The notes: generated by a model from the letters alone, not told the origin. Numbered from the stretch's first letter, positions 1 to 9,641 are shown. The stretch is DNA of 24,639 nucleotides from Euprymna scolopes (GCA_024364805.1 CM044516.1:32657874-32682512); one strand, 5' to 3'. Numbers and translations: made by a program.

Positions 1-690
1 GTACACGGTAGAACGATTAAAGTGCTTACAAGAAAAGTTTTATTTAAAAAAAAAAAATTAAATCAATTCACGTAACTTGATTATGTAGTAAAGTTTATAT
101 TTATGCTGTGTAGTCGCCTTCAGCCTCAATATGATTGTGTATGCTGGGGCTTGTGATAGGTTACAGTCAGAACTCTTTCTGAAGCTATACCTGGGACTCT
201 TTGGACGTGTGGACCGACGCCGAGTCCTGCGGCCACACGACTGCACCAGGAAATCACCACTACGGCATTCAGGTACATTTTCGTATTAATTTCAAGCAGA
301 CTAAAGAAGCGAGGTGTCATATGGCCCTGACTTGAAACCACATCGTAGCCAGAAACTTGTCATCACTGAGCAATTCGAAGCAATCCAATAATTCATTTGT
401 GAGTGGTGGCAATTGTTCTGTTAGAATTGTTCAGCGGCGTATCCTTCGACTCACTACTTGAACATTGCGTCACTTTCAGGCATCTATCCCTCTTGGGATT
501 TTACAACACTGGTCAACCAGTATATGGGCTGGAAAAAAAAAGTTTCTACTGCGTCAATTTCATCGTTGCACCCTGAAAAGAAAACCCACGCTTCCAGCTT
601 ATTAAATTGTTTTATATATAAAAGCCTAAAGTATCAATTTTTCAGTATTCGAAAGCTATTGCAGGTTTGTTAAAAGGTTAGCACGTTTTT
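1..690. other. No gene recognised
   Basis: AT-rich sequence with short ORFs that carry no recognisable domain. A CpG-containing, GC-richer block at about 175-270 stands out from the AT-rich surroundings and ends, on the minus strand, near an A/T homopolymer (T-run on the minus strand at 50-57). That arrangement could be the 3' part of an old retroposed repeat, but I cannot name a family and none of its three minus-strand frames looks like a known protein. Confidence 0.5.
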
Positions 691-799
691 ACAGTATAAC
701 CATGTTGACTAGTGCCCTTAAGATAGCCGAGAATAAGCAACGTTGGACCTGTAAGTACTAAAATGGGTGACCATTTGGGAATTTCGATTGTTATATGTG
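691..799 (+). pseudogene. 5S rRNA-derived sequence (5S pseudogene or 5S-derived SINE head)
   Basis: The sequence follows animal 5S rRNA over nearly its full length. The 5' part keeps the ACCATGTTGA block. The middle keeps AATAAGCAACGTTGGACC and the GTAAGTACTA element. The 3' part keeps ATGGGTGACC followed by a TTGGGAAT block. These are the box A, intermediate element and box C of the internal pol III promoter. The 5' half and the final stem have drifted, so it is unlikely to make a functional 5S rRNA. It is a single copy here, not a tandem 5S gene. Known 5S-derived SINEs (SINE3 type) have a 5S head joined to a LINE-derived tail. An RTE-like LINE tail lies about 300 bases downstream, but no direct joining is visible, so a plain 5S pseudogene is equally possible. 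Confidence 0.72.
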
Positions 800-1090
800 C
801 TCTCCGCTTATCTCGGCATTGTTTTCAGTCGTCCTGGACTTCTCCACTGAAGCAGATTCAGAAGATCGGTGGTTATAGATTGCATAATCCTTGCTTCAAT
901 TATACGCGTTATAGGGAGTATCCATCGTCTCGATACTGAACCGAAGCATCGAGCATGTAATGTTGAGCAAATCAAATTTGTAATTTACAATATCAAAATC
1001 GTTTGGAAAATGAGGTCGCTTATGATTTGTTTAGAATATCATTTAGTTCCTGAGGAGTACTATATCATCAGCGAGGATAAGTGCTTCTAG

Positions 1091-1380
1091 GTGTTCGCCA
1101 TCAAAAATGGGCAGGATAATGTCAGGCATCACAAGACAGAAAGAAACATCTGGATTCACCAAAAACAAACATCAATACTGCCAAAAACATCCAAACACAG
1201 ATGGGCTGGGCACGTAGCCAGACAACATAATAGATGGTCCATGAGGGCAACGAATGGACACCTTATGAACATATGAGGTCAAAAAGAAGACTAAGAAGGA
1301 GACGGAGGAACGATCCGATACAACACATAGGTATTGCTCGGGACAGTTAGATAAAAAAAGCCTTGAGGATTTACGAAATT
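1091..1380 (+). mobile_element. LINE 3' ORF fragment (RTE-like reverse transcriptase C-terminus)
   Basis: The translated segment contains KHRWAGHVARQHNRWSMRAT, which matches the conserved tail of the reverse transcriptase ORF in RTE-like/craniofacial-development-protein-2-like non-LTR retrotransposons (usual form R-W-A-G-H-V-A-R-x-x-D-x-R-W). The homology continues in other frames as an Arg-rich stretch (RRRRRNDPIQHIG) up to about 1370, so at least one frameshift and stop have accumulated after about 1270. Only the last ~90 codons remain and no catalytic RT domain is present. This is a 5'-truncated, dead LINE insertion. Family assignment to RTE rather than another LINE clade is from memory of the motif only. 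Confidence 0.72.
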
Positions 1381-2651
1381 ACAACTGTTAGCAGGTAAAG
1401 ACAGACAAGATGTTGAAATAGGAAGACTTTAAAAATTCCTATACACTCACAGGAGAAAGAATGAGTTTTAGTATTAATAGATGTATTTAAAATTCATAAA
1501 AATATATTCGTTCATATAGCTAATATGATTGACCTTTAGTAAATAGAAAAAAACATGAAGTCATTTCCGAATTTTATTTAAAAAGTAATGCTACGCAATT
1601 AAAAATATGGTCCGGAAAATAAATCTCCGGCCACGAGCAGCAAGTTAAATTAAAGTATTTGTCAGAGCAAAGCACGGTTGAAAATATCTTCGATATTTTC
1701 TTTAAAAATAATTAAGAGAAAAAAATGACCACTACACTAGTTTTCGTTGTGAAACAAAAACAATCTGGATAATTTTTAAGTTTTAAAAGGTTTCGGACAA
1801 AAATATAAATTTGCGTTGGAAAAAATACAGTTTGAATTCATGAAAACAATTCAAAATGTGGTGCTCTCGCAACTAATGAGAAATTCCGCTTTATAAGAAA
1901 AAAGTAAAATTAGATTAATGAACTAGTATTTTAGAAAATAGAATATACATTTAGTATACGAAGAGAGGTATGCAAAAGGTAAAGTTAATTTTAGTAAATT
2001 AAAATTACTTGATCTAATATAGTTAAAGTTGTTTACCAGTTTTACAGAAACCAACACTTAGAATAGTTCTAATATATTCAAGAGAACTGTAAACAAAATC
2101 AAAATTAAACACTTCATTACGAACTAACGTTGCGAAAGGAGTTCAGTGCCAAGATGGTAAATAGAAAAAAAAATGGCGGAAAAGTGTGCAGTAGAAATAA
2201 GATTTTACAAGTATTGTGTTGGATTAAAAACGGATTTTTGTTTATGTAAAGTATGAAAAACTATTAGATAAGTCGAAATATATTCCGCCAATAAGAAATT
2301 AAACTGAATTTCACAAAAACGAAAACGGTGAAATTTGACGGAATATAACGTTGCAGCAAATGTTGAATAAACAGTGTGAAGTTAGAAATAAACTCTTTGA
2401 TGTGTATTTTGCAGATACAAACAGGAGTATATATTGTTTGGAGACGACTGACTTTACTGATAAGTGGTTTCTGAGGTGAATATTTGATATACTGAAATCA
2501 AAATTCCAAACGTAGCCTTATAGTTTTAAATGGAGCAACTTAATTAGTACGGATGTTTGTTAAAGTTTACAAATTTCGGGGCAGCTTCTACCAGCTGGTG
2601 GAAGCAAAACTGATTTTTCTTTTGATCTTATAGAGAACACATCCATTATGG
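1381..2651. other. AT-rich intergenic stretch, no gene seen
   Basis: About 1.3 kb of AT-rich sequence downstream of FEM1-like A (its 3' side, since A reads leftward). It should hold the 3' UTR of A, but I see no clear minus-strand AATAAA close to the stop codon. TTTATT (minus-strand AATAAA) occurs near 1572, which is far. No ORF with recognisable homology. Confidence 0.4.
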
Positions 2652-4391
2652 TCAGTGCAATGCTATAAACGAAACAAGTTGTGTAGGATATTCATCTGGG
2701 ATGTGTACATTATTTAGTACAATGACCTGCGCAGCCAGACATTTTAAAGAAATGAAATTGAAAGGAGTACTAATAATGCCATTTGAAACAAGTCTCTTAA
2801 GTGGGATTTCTCCGCAATTATTAACCGAATCAATATGAGCTCCTACGTTTAATAACAAGTCTAACACACTTAAAATATAATTTTTATCCCCATTTAAGAG
2901 AGAGACCATGTGCATCGCGGTATTTCCTCCGTCGTCCTTGCAATGGACATCAGAGCAACTTATAATGTATCTGATAACGTGATATTCATATCTTTCGCTA
3001 ATCGACAGATGAAGTAGCGTTGTTGGGCAAGGCTCAGAATACCAATCCACCAGCTCAATAATAATACTCTTCACCCAAATTTCCTCATATTCAGGCCGAA
3101 TGAAGAGGGATACAGTATGAAGTACACGTCTCATAAGACGAATATAAAGAAGCCGATAAAATTGGCCCTGCCGACCGAGTAACATTTTCCAGTTTTGCAT
3201 CTGCATAAAATCAATAATATTTCCCACATTCACTAGATGGTAGTCACTTTCCCTGGGGTCACAACTAAAATGATGGTGTAACAAGGTCTCCATGATAGAA
3301 CCCACTATACCCGCCGGGGGAACGAACCTTCTACCATAAAGAGAGGGAAAACCATCCAGTATTGCCAGTATTTGTATCGCTTTCGGCAAGTTGTCCTGAA
3401 TTGACTGATGCCTAGCAGCACGTTCAAACGCATCATATAGAACCGAACTCGATATAGAAAGCAAACGCTGAAAGACTATCAATGCCTGGACACGAATTTC
3501 TTCTTCACGATCCTCCAACCCGTCAAGTTGTTCTTCGGAAGTAAACTCGAAGCCCAGATCACTATGTCCATTCTCAAATTTATCCGCAATGCCAGAGAAA
3601 TGTTCGGTTCGAATCCTGATTGCTTTGCGCCAATGTCGCAGACCTTCCACCAAGTAGGAGTAAAATATTATCAATTTCGCCCCGCAAAACTCCAGAGCCT
3701 CCATATGATCTTTTAAAGAGAATACTCTATAATTTATCAAGAAGTGCTCTGCATCGCGATGCCCATTCAAAATGGCTACACTCAATGCGTTCTCGTCAGC
3801 GGAATTCGTTAATTTTGGGAAAACGCCATCTGCTAGTAAACCTTTTAATCTATCTACATTTCCAGACGCCGCCGCTATTAAGGGATCTGCATTTTGTATA
3901 GACATATTGTTAAATATGGTACATAAATTCCGGATATTTACACTGCGGTTCCTGGATACCCTTTCATTCATGCAATTCATGAGGATCGTTACTATAGAAA
4001 AATATTTTTTCTTGGAAGCGCGCCGAACACAAGATGTTGCCTCGCATTTGTCATCAGCGACAACGCCACGTCTTATCAACAGATTAAGCATACGAAGGTC
4101 CTGGTTATCGATAGCGATTCGCAGTGGCGATGACTGGGAATAGTCACACGCATCAGCTTCACATTCGTCCACAAGATATTTCACAATGTCTCTGAATCCA
4201 AGTTTACAAGCATGTCCGACAAGGGTTTGTCGGTTCACCTTCTGCATCACAATCAATTGACGATGACGTATCGTCAATGGATCAAGCTGCGCGCGTATCT
4301 CATAGATGTTGTTGCATTTAATAAGGTCGTATATGAAATAATTGTCGAGCATGTTGTATTGGGGCCCGGCATTTTCCAAACCACTTGCCAT
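2652..4391 (-). CDS. fem1-like: FEM1-like protein A, complete (ankyrin-repeat CUL2 ligase substrate receptor family)
   Basis: FEM1 proteins recruit substrates (C-terminal degrons in known members) to CUL2-Elongin ubiquitin ligases. This 579-aa ORF has the FEM1 layout. Degenerate ankyrin repeats occupy residues ~20-115 (GHACKLGFRDIVKYLVDECEAD-type repeat at 59-80) and ~167-225. The FEM1 signature follows at 230-261 (EALEFCGAK, then LRHWRKAIRIR, matching ALELLGA...LRHWRRAMELR of animal FEM1). A TPR-like helical part lies at ~300-420, and C-terminal ankyrin repeats at ~456-522 (PTTLLHLS..., GNTAMHM..., LLLNVGAHID). The VHL-box-like SLKCLAAQVI is at 548-557, and the end is FIALH. Length is close to human FEM1B/C (about 620 aa). 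Start: ATG at 4391 directly follows a splice acceptor (ctatttcttttgcag on the minus strand). An in-frame TTG two codons upstream lies inside that acceptor and is rejected. The coding part is a single exon, so a 5'-UTR exon must lie upstream. Divergent from canonical FEM1, hence a lineage-specific paralogue. The family call is strong; substrate unknown. Confidence 0.88.
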   Translation of the reverse strand: MASGLENAGPQYNMLDNYFIYDLIKCNNIYEIRAQLDPLTIRHRQLIVMQKVNRQTLVGHACKLGFRDIVKYLVDECEADACDYSQSSPLRIAIDNQDLRMLNLLIRRGVVADDKCEATSCVRRASKKKYFSIVTILMNCMNERVSRNRSVNIRNLCTIFNNMSIQNADPLIAAASGNVDRLKGLLADGVFPKLTNSADENALSVAILNGHRDAEHFLINYRVFSLKDHMEALEFCGAKLIIFYSYLVEGLRHWRKAIRIRTEHFSGIADKFENGHSDLGFEFTSEEQLDGLEDREEEIRVQALIVFQRLLSISSSVLYDAFERAARHQSIQDNLPKAIQILAILDGFPSLYGRRFVPPAGIVGSIMETLLHHHFSCDPRESDYHLVNVGNIIDFMQMQNWKMLLGRQGQFYRLLYIRLMRRVLHTVSLFIRPEYEEIWVKSIIIELVDWYSEPCPTTLLHLSISERYEYHVIRYIISCSDVHCKDDGGNTAMHMVSLLNGDKNYILSVLDLLLNVGAHIDSVNNCGEIPLKRLVSNGIISTPFNFISLKCLAAQVIVLNNVHIPDEYPTQLVSFIALH

Positions 4392-4405
4392 CTGCAAAAG
4401 AAATA
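4392..4405 (-). promoter_or_regulatory. 3' splice acceptor abutting the start codon of FEM1-like A
   Basis: On the minus strand a pyrimidine-rich run (ctatttcttttgcag) ends in AG immediately before ATGGC. The ATG is therefore the first codon of the exon and the 5' UTR must be spliced on from an upstream exon at higher coordinates that I could not identify. The same arrangement is found at FEM1-like B. Confidence 0.68.
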
Positions 4406-4603
4406 GTTCAATAAGTATTTTAAAATATTTACATAATTTGTTTTGTTAGTCTATCGGAAAACACCGGAAAGTAAAACAGGCGAATATTATTGCGACTATT
4501 ATAATGCTCGGTTATTGGTATCGGTAGGATATCAGAAAGAAATGTTAGCAAGGCGATATAGTTGAAATATTTTCATGTAATTTTCTTCCTTCGAAGGTTG
4601 TAA

Positions 4604-4855
4604 CGTTAGTTGGTTGTTTTACGGCATATCCGCTCTTTTCAGGTTATTTATTGCCGAATCCAATGATTCGGAAGAAAATTTTTAATAGAATTTATTTTCA
4701 AGTCGGTTTCTATTAAACCCATAGTGTGGACCCTAACAGGTACTATCACTCCGGTAGAGAGTAAACCCAGAGGGCAATGGAAATTAAAGGGTGGCTCCAC
4801 ACTCCCCAAAGCCGGGGCCTCACCATCGGATATTGTTTAAGGCCATATCCAGGAC
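4604..4855 (+). repeat. Direct repeat R1, copy 1 (~250 bp)
   Basis: This stretch is closely similar to 6726-6982. Shared blocks include TTTTACGGCATATC, AGGTTATTTA-TGCCGAATCC, ACCCATAGT-GGACCCTAACAGG, AATTAAAGGGTGGCTCCAC, GGGGCCTCACCATCG and CATATCCAGGAC. By eye the copies are about 80% identical with small indels, so they are old. No protein is encoded. The two copies flank the tandem Helitron-like pair but are separated from it by unrelated sequence on both sides. Probably two insertions of one dispersed non-coding repeat family of unknown class. Confidence 0.75.
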
Positions 4856-5089
4856 CTATAACGTTGTGTATGGGACAGCAAAACCAGCTGCCAACATTGC
4901 CTTGATTTTATAGAGTTGCAGTTGGCTTTGTTTTTTTTACCTTTTCCGCATTAGTATTGCAGGTTTTTACCTGTCTAATTACTATCCTTTAATCACTTCT
5001 TTACTCTGTTTGCCTACTGCGTCTAATTTTTTATTCCTAGTGCTTGTTCAATATTTTTATTGTGCCTACCCCCACCCGGTCAATGCTAA
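4856..5089. other. Spacer between direct repeat and Helitron pair
   Basis: T-rich spacer without a recognisable gene or repeat. Confidence 0.4.
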
Positions 5090-5608
5090 TCTATATATAT
5101 CTATATCTAAAAGGCAAAATGTGTGTGCCAATTTCGTGCATGTCTCGGAAAGGATTTTCTCGCACACGCTCCCGGGGGGGGGGTTACTATCGCTTACAAA
5201 GTGTTTATATAGGTCCTAGATAATATCTACGATTTTACAAAGCATGTAGCGTATAGATTTATTTATATTGACTTTTACAAAATTATTGCTATTTTGGCTT
5301 CTCGCGTGTTGATTAGGCTTCGTATAAAAAGCGAAACAAATTCAAAGTTAACTTCTCGGCATTGCGCCATGAAACGTCCAGAAACAATCAGCTTGGATCA
5401 ATGTTGTATATCAGACAATTGCTATTCAATCTAAACAATTTGGAGTTGGTTTCCCTCTCCCACGTTTGTTGGGGGGGACGCAGCAAAAGTTAACTGCGCT
5501 ACTTGTATTTGACCTTAATTAGGTCAAATGGAAGCAGCAGAGTTAACTTATTGCGGCCTCCTGTTTTTAATACTTCAATAAATTCAAACGTATCTGTTGT
5601 ATGTCGCA

Positions 5609-5683
5609 GTGGCCCAATGGTTAACGTCGCACGGTTATTTTTTTCACATTTTAATTTACAACTTTGCCTCAAGGGTTCGATCT
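5609..5683 (+). other. tRNA-like segment (pol III A and B boxes) inside Helitron-like copy 1
   Basis: TGGCCCAATGGTTAACG resembles an A box and GGGTTCGATCT a B box, about 53 bases apart edge to edge. It cannot be folded into a full cloverleaf by eye, so it is a tRNA-derived remnant, not a tRNA gene. Confidence 0.55.
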
Positions 5684-5712
5684 TCATACTCACCTACCAA
5701 AACTTTATTTAA

Positions 5713-5730
5713 CCCCCCCCCCCCCCCCCC
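5713..5730. repeat. Poly(C) run, 18 bases
   Basis: An uninterrupted C homopolymer inside Helitron-like copy 1. It is prone to length error. Confidence 0.9.
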
Positions 5731-5794
5731 GGAGTTTGGATTTACACAAAACCACATCTCAAAACACCCAGGCATCGTCGGGTATCCCCGCCAG

Positions 5795-6574
5795 TCTATA
5801 TATAAAAGCGAAAATGTGTTAGTGTGTGCACTTTTTCTGTATGTCGGCTCACTTAATTTTATATGCTGTCTAAATAATAATATCTACGATTTAAATATAG
5901 AGGTCGCGTCTATCTTTAATTTGCTCGACTTTTACTCGTTATTTTAGAGATTTTTTTTTCGATCGCCGCGTGTTGAGGCTGTTTCGTATAAAAGTGAAAC
6001 TAATTGGAAACTGGCATTAGAAAGCAATCAGCTTTGATCAATGCGGAGTTCTTTTTTAGGGGAGCTGGTTTCCACCCAATATCTTAGGGAAACCAAAGTT
6101 GGTTAAAAAAAAAAATAAAATAAAGTCGTCCACTTCTATTTGACCTCATTAAAAATCCGCCCCGCAGTAAAAATTAACTCTGCTCTTCATATTTGATCTC
6201 ATTAAGTCATTAAGTGAGGGCACCTGTCAATTCTGTTTCTACTAAAATTCAAACGTGTTTCAGTAACTCTTTCTTGCTGGCCGAGTGGTTAACGTGTCAC
6301 GTTTATTTTCACACTATTTTCAAACTTCCCCTCAAGACTTCGGGTTCGATCCTACCTACCAACATTTTTTAGCCGCCCTCCGCCGACAAAAACACCCGGG
6401 CAACGATATTTTTAGAGGTTTTAACATTTTTCTTTTTATATAATATTTAAAGAGGGTTATTCCGCGTATTGTTTTGATTTATACCCCCCTACCAGTATAA
6501 TATAAATACGAAATCTATAATCCAAATATAGATAAGTGTATTTTAAGACCGGGCAATGCCGAGGGGCCTGCTAG
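5795..6574 (+). mobile_element. Non-autonomous Helitron-like element, copy 2 of a head-to-tail pair
   Basis: It begins TCTATATATAAAAGCG directly at the 3' end of copy 1 and ends GACCGGGCAATGCCG...CTAG, followed by a T, as expected for Helitron 3' termini (CTRR|T). The short inverted motif CGGGCAATGCCG just before the end resembles the subterminal 3' hairpin of Helitrons. It carries a better-kept tRNA-like segment than copy 1. A second terminus-like motif (CACCCGGGCAACG at about 6387) lies inside, so this copy has probably picked up an extra 3' segment by recombination or nested insertion. No ORF of note. Confidence 0.72.
6274..6360 (+). other. tRNA-like segment (pol III A and B boxes) inside Helitron-like copy 2
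   Basis: TGGCCGAGTGGTTAACG is a near-perfect A box of the tRNA-Ser/Leu type, and GGGTTCGATCC (6342-6352) is a near-perfect B box. The distance between the boxes is in the range of tRNA-Ser/Leu genes, which have a long variable arm. The 5' acceptor strand and the 3' acceptor strand do not pair convincingly, so I read it as a tRNA-derived promoter captured in the element. Confidence 0.62.
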
Positions 6575-6725
6575 TACATAAGACACGTATATACACAAGA
6601 AATGTAGATACACGGATATAGACATTGGCTATCCAGCATTCTCAAAATTCCGGAGATTTCGATTTCCGTGTTTTACGTAACAATCTGGTTTACCTCATAA
6701 TATTTCGCCAGTATCAATCTAGGCT

Positions 6726-6982
6726 GGTTAGTTGCTTTTACGGCATATCAACCCTTCCTAGGTTATTTAATGCCGAATCCGGTGATTTTGAAAAATTTTA
6801 ATAGAATATTTTTTTTTGCAAGTAGGTTTCTATTTAACCCATAGTTGGGACCCTAACAGGTACTACCACTCCGGGTCAGAGTGGGCCAGGGATCACTGGC
6901 AATTAAAGGGTGGCTCCACCCCAAAGCCCGCAAGCTGGGTGGGGCCTCACCATCGCATATAGTTTAAGGTCATATCCAGGAC
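6726..6982 (+). repeat. Direct repeat R1, copy 2 (~257 bp)
   Basis: Partner of 4604-4855 in the same orientation. It is somewhat better preserved in the middle, where a short stem is visible (GGCTCCACCCC ... GGGTGGGGCC, about 6912-6945). See copy 1 for the shared blocks. Class unknown. Confidence 0.75.
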
Positions 6983-7440
6983 AATCAATCTAGCACCATT
7001 AATGAGTATTAAGAGTGAATTGTATCCAGTAATTCACATTACAAACCACAAATAATCCACATCTTTAAAGCAGAAATAGGCAGACTTAGCGAAGTTCAAT
7101 TTGAGATGAAAAAAAAGTTAGATTAAAATAACTTCCAGCTTTAGAGCTGAACCGTTCAGGTGTAAAGACAAGCATTTAAGCATTAAGCTAATCTTGACGC
7201 AAGTCGAAAAGGACATTCTGCCAGGAAAACTAAATACGAAACAAGCACACTACTCAAACTGAAATATCTTAAATCATTAGAGAAAGTTAAATATGCAGAT
7301 TACTGACGAGTTTTAAAGTGAAAATCTATTTAAGTAGAGTGTAACCCGGATATAAGAGATTCACCCTATCTCTACAACTTATATTAAGATATCCGGATTA
7401 TACTGCATTTGAAAGCATTTTGTATTAGCCTATTCTCAGA
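6983..7440. other. No gene seen
   Basis: AT-rich intergenic sequence with no ORF, repeat or motif I can support. Confidence 0.4.
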
Positions 7441-7730
7441 GTTTTTCCTCGACGTTTCGGCCGATGTAATCTCCGGCGTTCAGGTGCATTCACACTGAAT
7501 GCTATTAGAAAATATTTGGTTTTCGCTTACACCATAGCTGTTAGAGATTCAAACGCAAATAACGCAATATTTTTAAATCCGCGTCCATTCCATTCTTTTA
7601 TGCAAGTTTGAGAGGTCTTCTAATTATAGTTCAAACAATCCAAATATATAAGCATTTCTGACTATTCACAAGCAGAATTAATGCACTTGAATAGGGTCAG
7701 AGGTTACATCGGCCGAAACGTTGAGAACAA
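7441..7730. repeat. Foldback repeat (MITE-like), arms ~47 bp
   Basis: The left arm (7441-7487) and right arm (7683-7730) are inverted copies. The core ACGTTTCGGCCGATGTAA is identical in both and the arms remain alignable out to GTGCATT on the inner side. About 195 bp lies between the arms and encodes nothing. Consistent with a non-autonomous DNA transposon. No clean target-site duplication was found at the outer edges, so the exact ends are uncertain. Confidence 0.6.
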
Positions 7731-8817
7731 ACCAAACAATCAAAATAAAATTTATCAATGCTCTCATATATATATATATATACATTAGAAAAGCCCGGTT
7801 CGTATTCTTATTCTTGAAAATGGAAAATATCTCCTTTGGAACTCATTCCAGTTTCTCGGCCGGTCTCCACTTCAGGATATTGCTTCCTTCAGCAATTGGA
7901 ATAATTGGCTTATTTTCAGTTACCCGAGACTGCCCACACCTGTATTCTAATGTAAATACAACTAACCTTAGCGTTGTTTCGGTTAAGTCACATTCAATTC
8001 TAGTAATGTCGAAGTTTCGTTTTAGTTCATATTACAAAATTATGGCCTCTATTGTCCTTGTCGACCGACCGGTATTATGCATATTTACATTTATGAAGAC
8101 TCGTCTCCAAAAGGGTAAGTTATATAGAAGTATTCGTCAGCCGCCATGAGCTGAAAAATAAAACAGTGACATGCTGCCATAGCCCTGGTTATCAGATAGC
8201 TATTGTAATTTGGTTAGACAAAATACATTTGTTTTTAAATTTTATGAGAATTTCCAAAAATAAGGCCTATTATTTCTATCTGAATAGATCAGATAAGATC
8301 TCAATTTGCATGCTTATCCTGAAGATATTAATTCAGGACCTGACAGTTTCAAAGTAGTCTTCGTTTCGTAGTTTTTCCTTTCAGCGTTTTCGTAACAATT
8401 CTGACCTTTTAAAATCTTACCAGAAGATTTAAATTTCACACAAATATTAAAATATGCGAGGAGAACTACACTTAACGATATACGTTAAAAAGGCTATTTT
8501 TCCGCCAGAATGGATCAATTGATATTTCAAACTACATTGTTAGGAGTGAACGCGTATTTATGACATGAAATTCATATTTCAGGCCGATATTGACTGTACA
8601 TAAAGCAACATCTTTGAGATGCTTATCGAATTTCCTCATGCAGAAAAATTCTAACCGAACGTTCACCGTCGACAGATGAATATTTACATTGGGATGCAAC
8701 GGAGTTCAACACTTAGGATACTGGTTCAATTTTAGAATGGAGCGAGATGAAAGACGACATCTCCGAACTTTTGAGAATAGTGGCGACAGAAAATACATTT
8801 TAGAATAAGAGCTCGCT

Positions 8818-8820
<3 letters not shown>
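7731..8820. other. No gene supported; (TA)n near 7766-7782
   Basis: About 1.1 kb. A 142-codon plus-strand ORF here runs through a TA microsatellite (its repeated Y-I) and has no recognisable domain, so it is not annotated as a gene. The rest is AT-rich and unremarkable. Confidence 0.45.

Positions 8821-8850
<30 letters not shown>
8821..8850. repeat. Poly(A) run, 30 bases
   Basis: A pure A30 run. It could be the tail of a retroposed sequence on the plus strand, but nothing recognisable lies directly upstream. Confidence 0.9.
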
Positions 8851-8853
<3 letters not shown>

Positions 8854-9535
8854 TCTTGTTATGGTTTTTAGTTTAAGAAATGTCTTTTTCACAGAACCCT
8901 CTTAGTACATTCCCCATTGTAGTGCCGAAATACTTTAGAAAAATACTCGTAACATGCAATAGTTTTAGAAATTTACAGTCCCTTTTGTTTTTGTTTTTTT
9001 GTTTTTTTTTTGCTCTCTGGAAATTTACCTGTTTTGTATGTAAAATTGCTTAAAATTTTGAAAACGTTCAGCCATGTGGGGAATTTTAAATAGCTTAGGC
9101 CCACAGTGAATGAGGTATTATGGCGAGTGATAAGCTCGCCCAAGGAGTAGATAAAGTAAAGGGCCCCACTCCATATTTTGGCCTCATGCCACATTGTTCA
9201 AAGAACGCCCCCCCATTCTTTAGAACATTTTAAAGTATTGTAAAATAGAAAAAAAAACAGTCCAGCTTAGTAATGTTCGAAATCCAACTAGCGTTTACCG
9301 ATGAAGGATTTCGGCAGATATAAACAGATTAATAGAGTGTTTAAAGAAATACCGGCATGTTTAATCCTTAGTTCAATTTCACTGCCACATTTAGGAGACA
9401 GAAAATGCAACTTACGTTATCATCGAAATTTACAATAAGAGGAAGGTATATTTTTGTATACGTATTAAAATACTGGTGCTAATACACTTACTGACCGCGC
9501 TATTTTAAATCGTATTTCCAAGTTTAAAGTTTTTT
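8851..9535. other. No gene seen
   Basis: AT-rich with T/G homopolymer patches. A short GC-richer block at ~9120-9215 (including AAGGGCCCCACTCC) is not assignable. Confidence 0.4.
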
Positions 9536-9641
9536 CATTCAATTGTAAGGTTAAAGTACAGAATAGGTAAAAAACACCCTTCCCTATTGTTAAGGACTCT
9601 TTAAATAACATTTCAGCACAGATCAATAAGTGCATGAGCAC
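9536..9641 (+). repeat. Dispersed repeat R2, copy 1
   Basis: About 106 bases similar to 14313-14429. They start with the same GTAAGGTTAAAGTACAGAAT block and also share AAACACCCT-CCCT and TTTCAGCAC-GATCA...GCATGAG. Non-coding. Family unknown. Confidence 0.7.

Larger units (their letters stand above)
5090..5794 (+). mobile_element. Non-autonomous Helitron-like element, copy 1 of a head-to-tail pair
   Basis: It starts with TCTATATATATCTATA preceded by A, the usual A|TC boundary of Helitrons. It ends with CACCCAGGCATCGTCGGG...CCAG, a one-base variant of the CTAG terminus. The next base begins the second copy. Internal blocks shared in order with copy 2 include the GCGTGTTGA...TTCGTATAAAA segment, GCAATCAGCTT-GATCAATG, a GGTTTCC block, TATTTGACCT, and a tRNA-like segment (A box TGGCCCAATGG at 5609, B box GGGTTCGATCT at 5673). 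There is no Rep/helicase ORF, so it is non-autonomous. It includes a C18 homopolymer (5713-5730). Clearly old, given the divergence between the copies. Confidence 0.7.

Noticed and set aside
4392-4397. TTG start two codons upstream in FEM1-like A (M-Q-M start)
   Set aside because: TTG is not a normal start in animals and these bases form the splice acceptor.
3528-4406. Plus-strand ORFs opposite FEM1-like A
   Set aside because: Shadow frames of the well-supported minus-strand gene.
6274-6360. Functional tRNA-Ser/Leu gene
   Set aside because: A and B boxes are good but the acceptor stem does not pair, and the segment lies in a repeated transposable element.
4604-6982. Direct repeats read as the LTRs of a retroelement
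   Set aside because: No adjacent primer-binding site, polypurine tract, TG...CA ends or gag/pol remnants, and the interior is explained by two Helitron-like elements with spacers on both sides.
7721-8149. 142-codon plus-strand ORF
   Set aside because: Runs through a TA microsatellite, has no domain and no coding-like composition.
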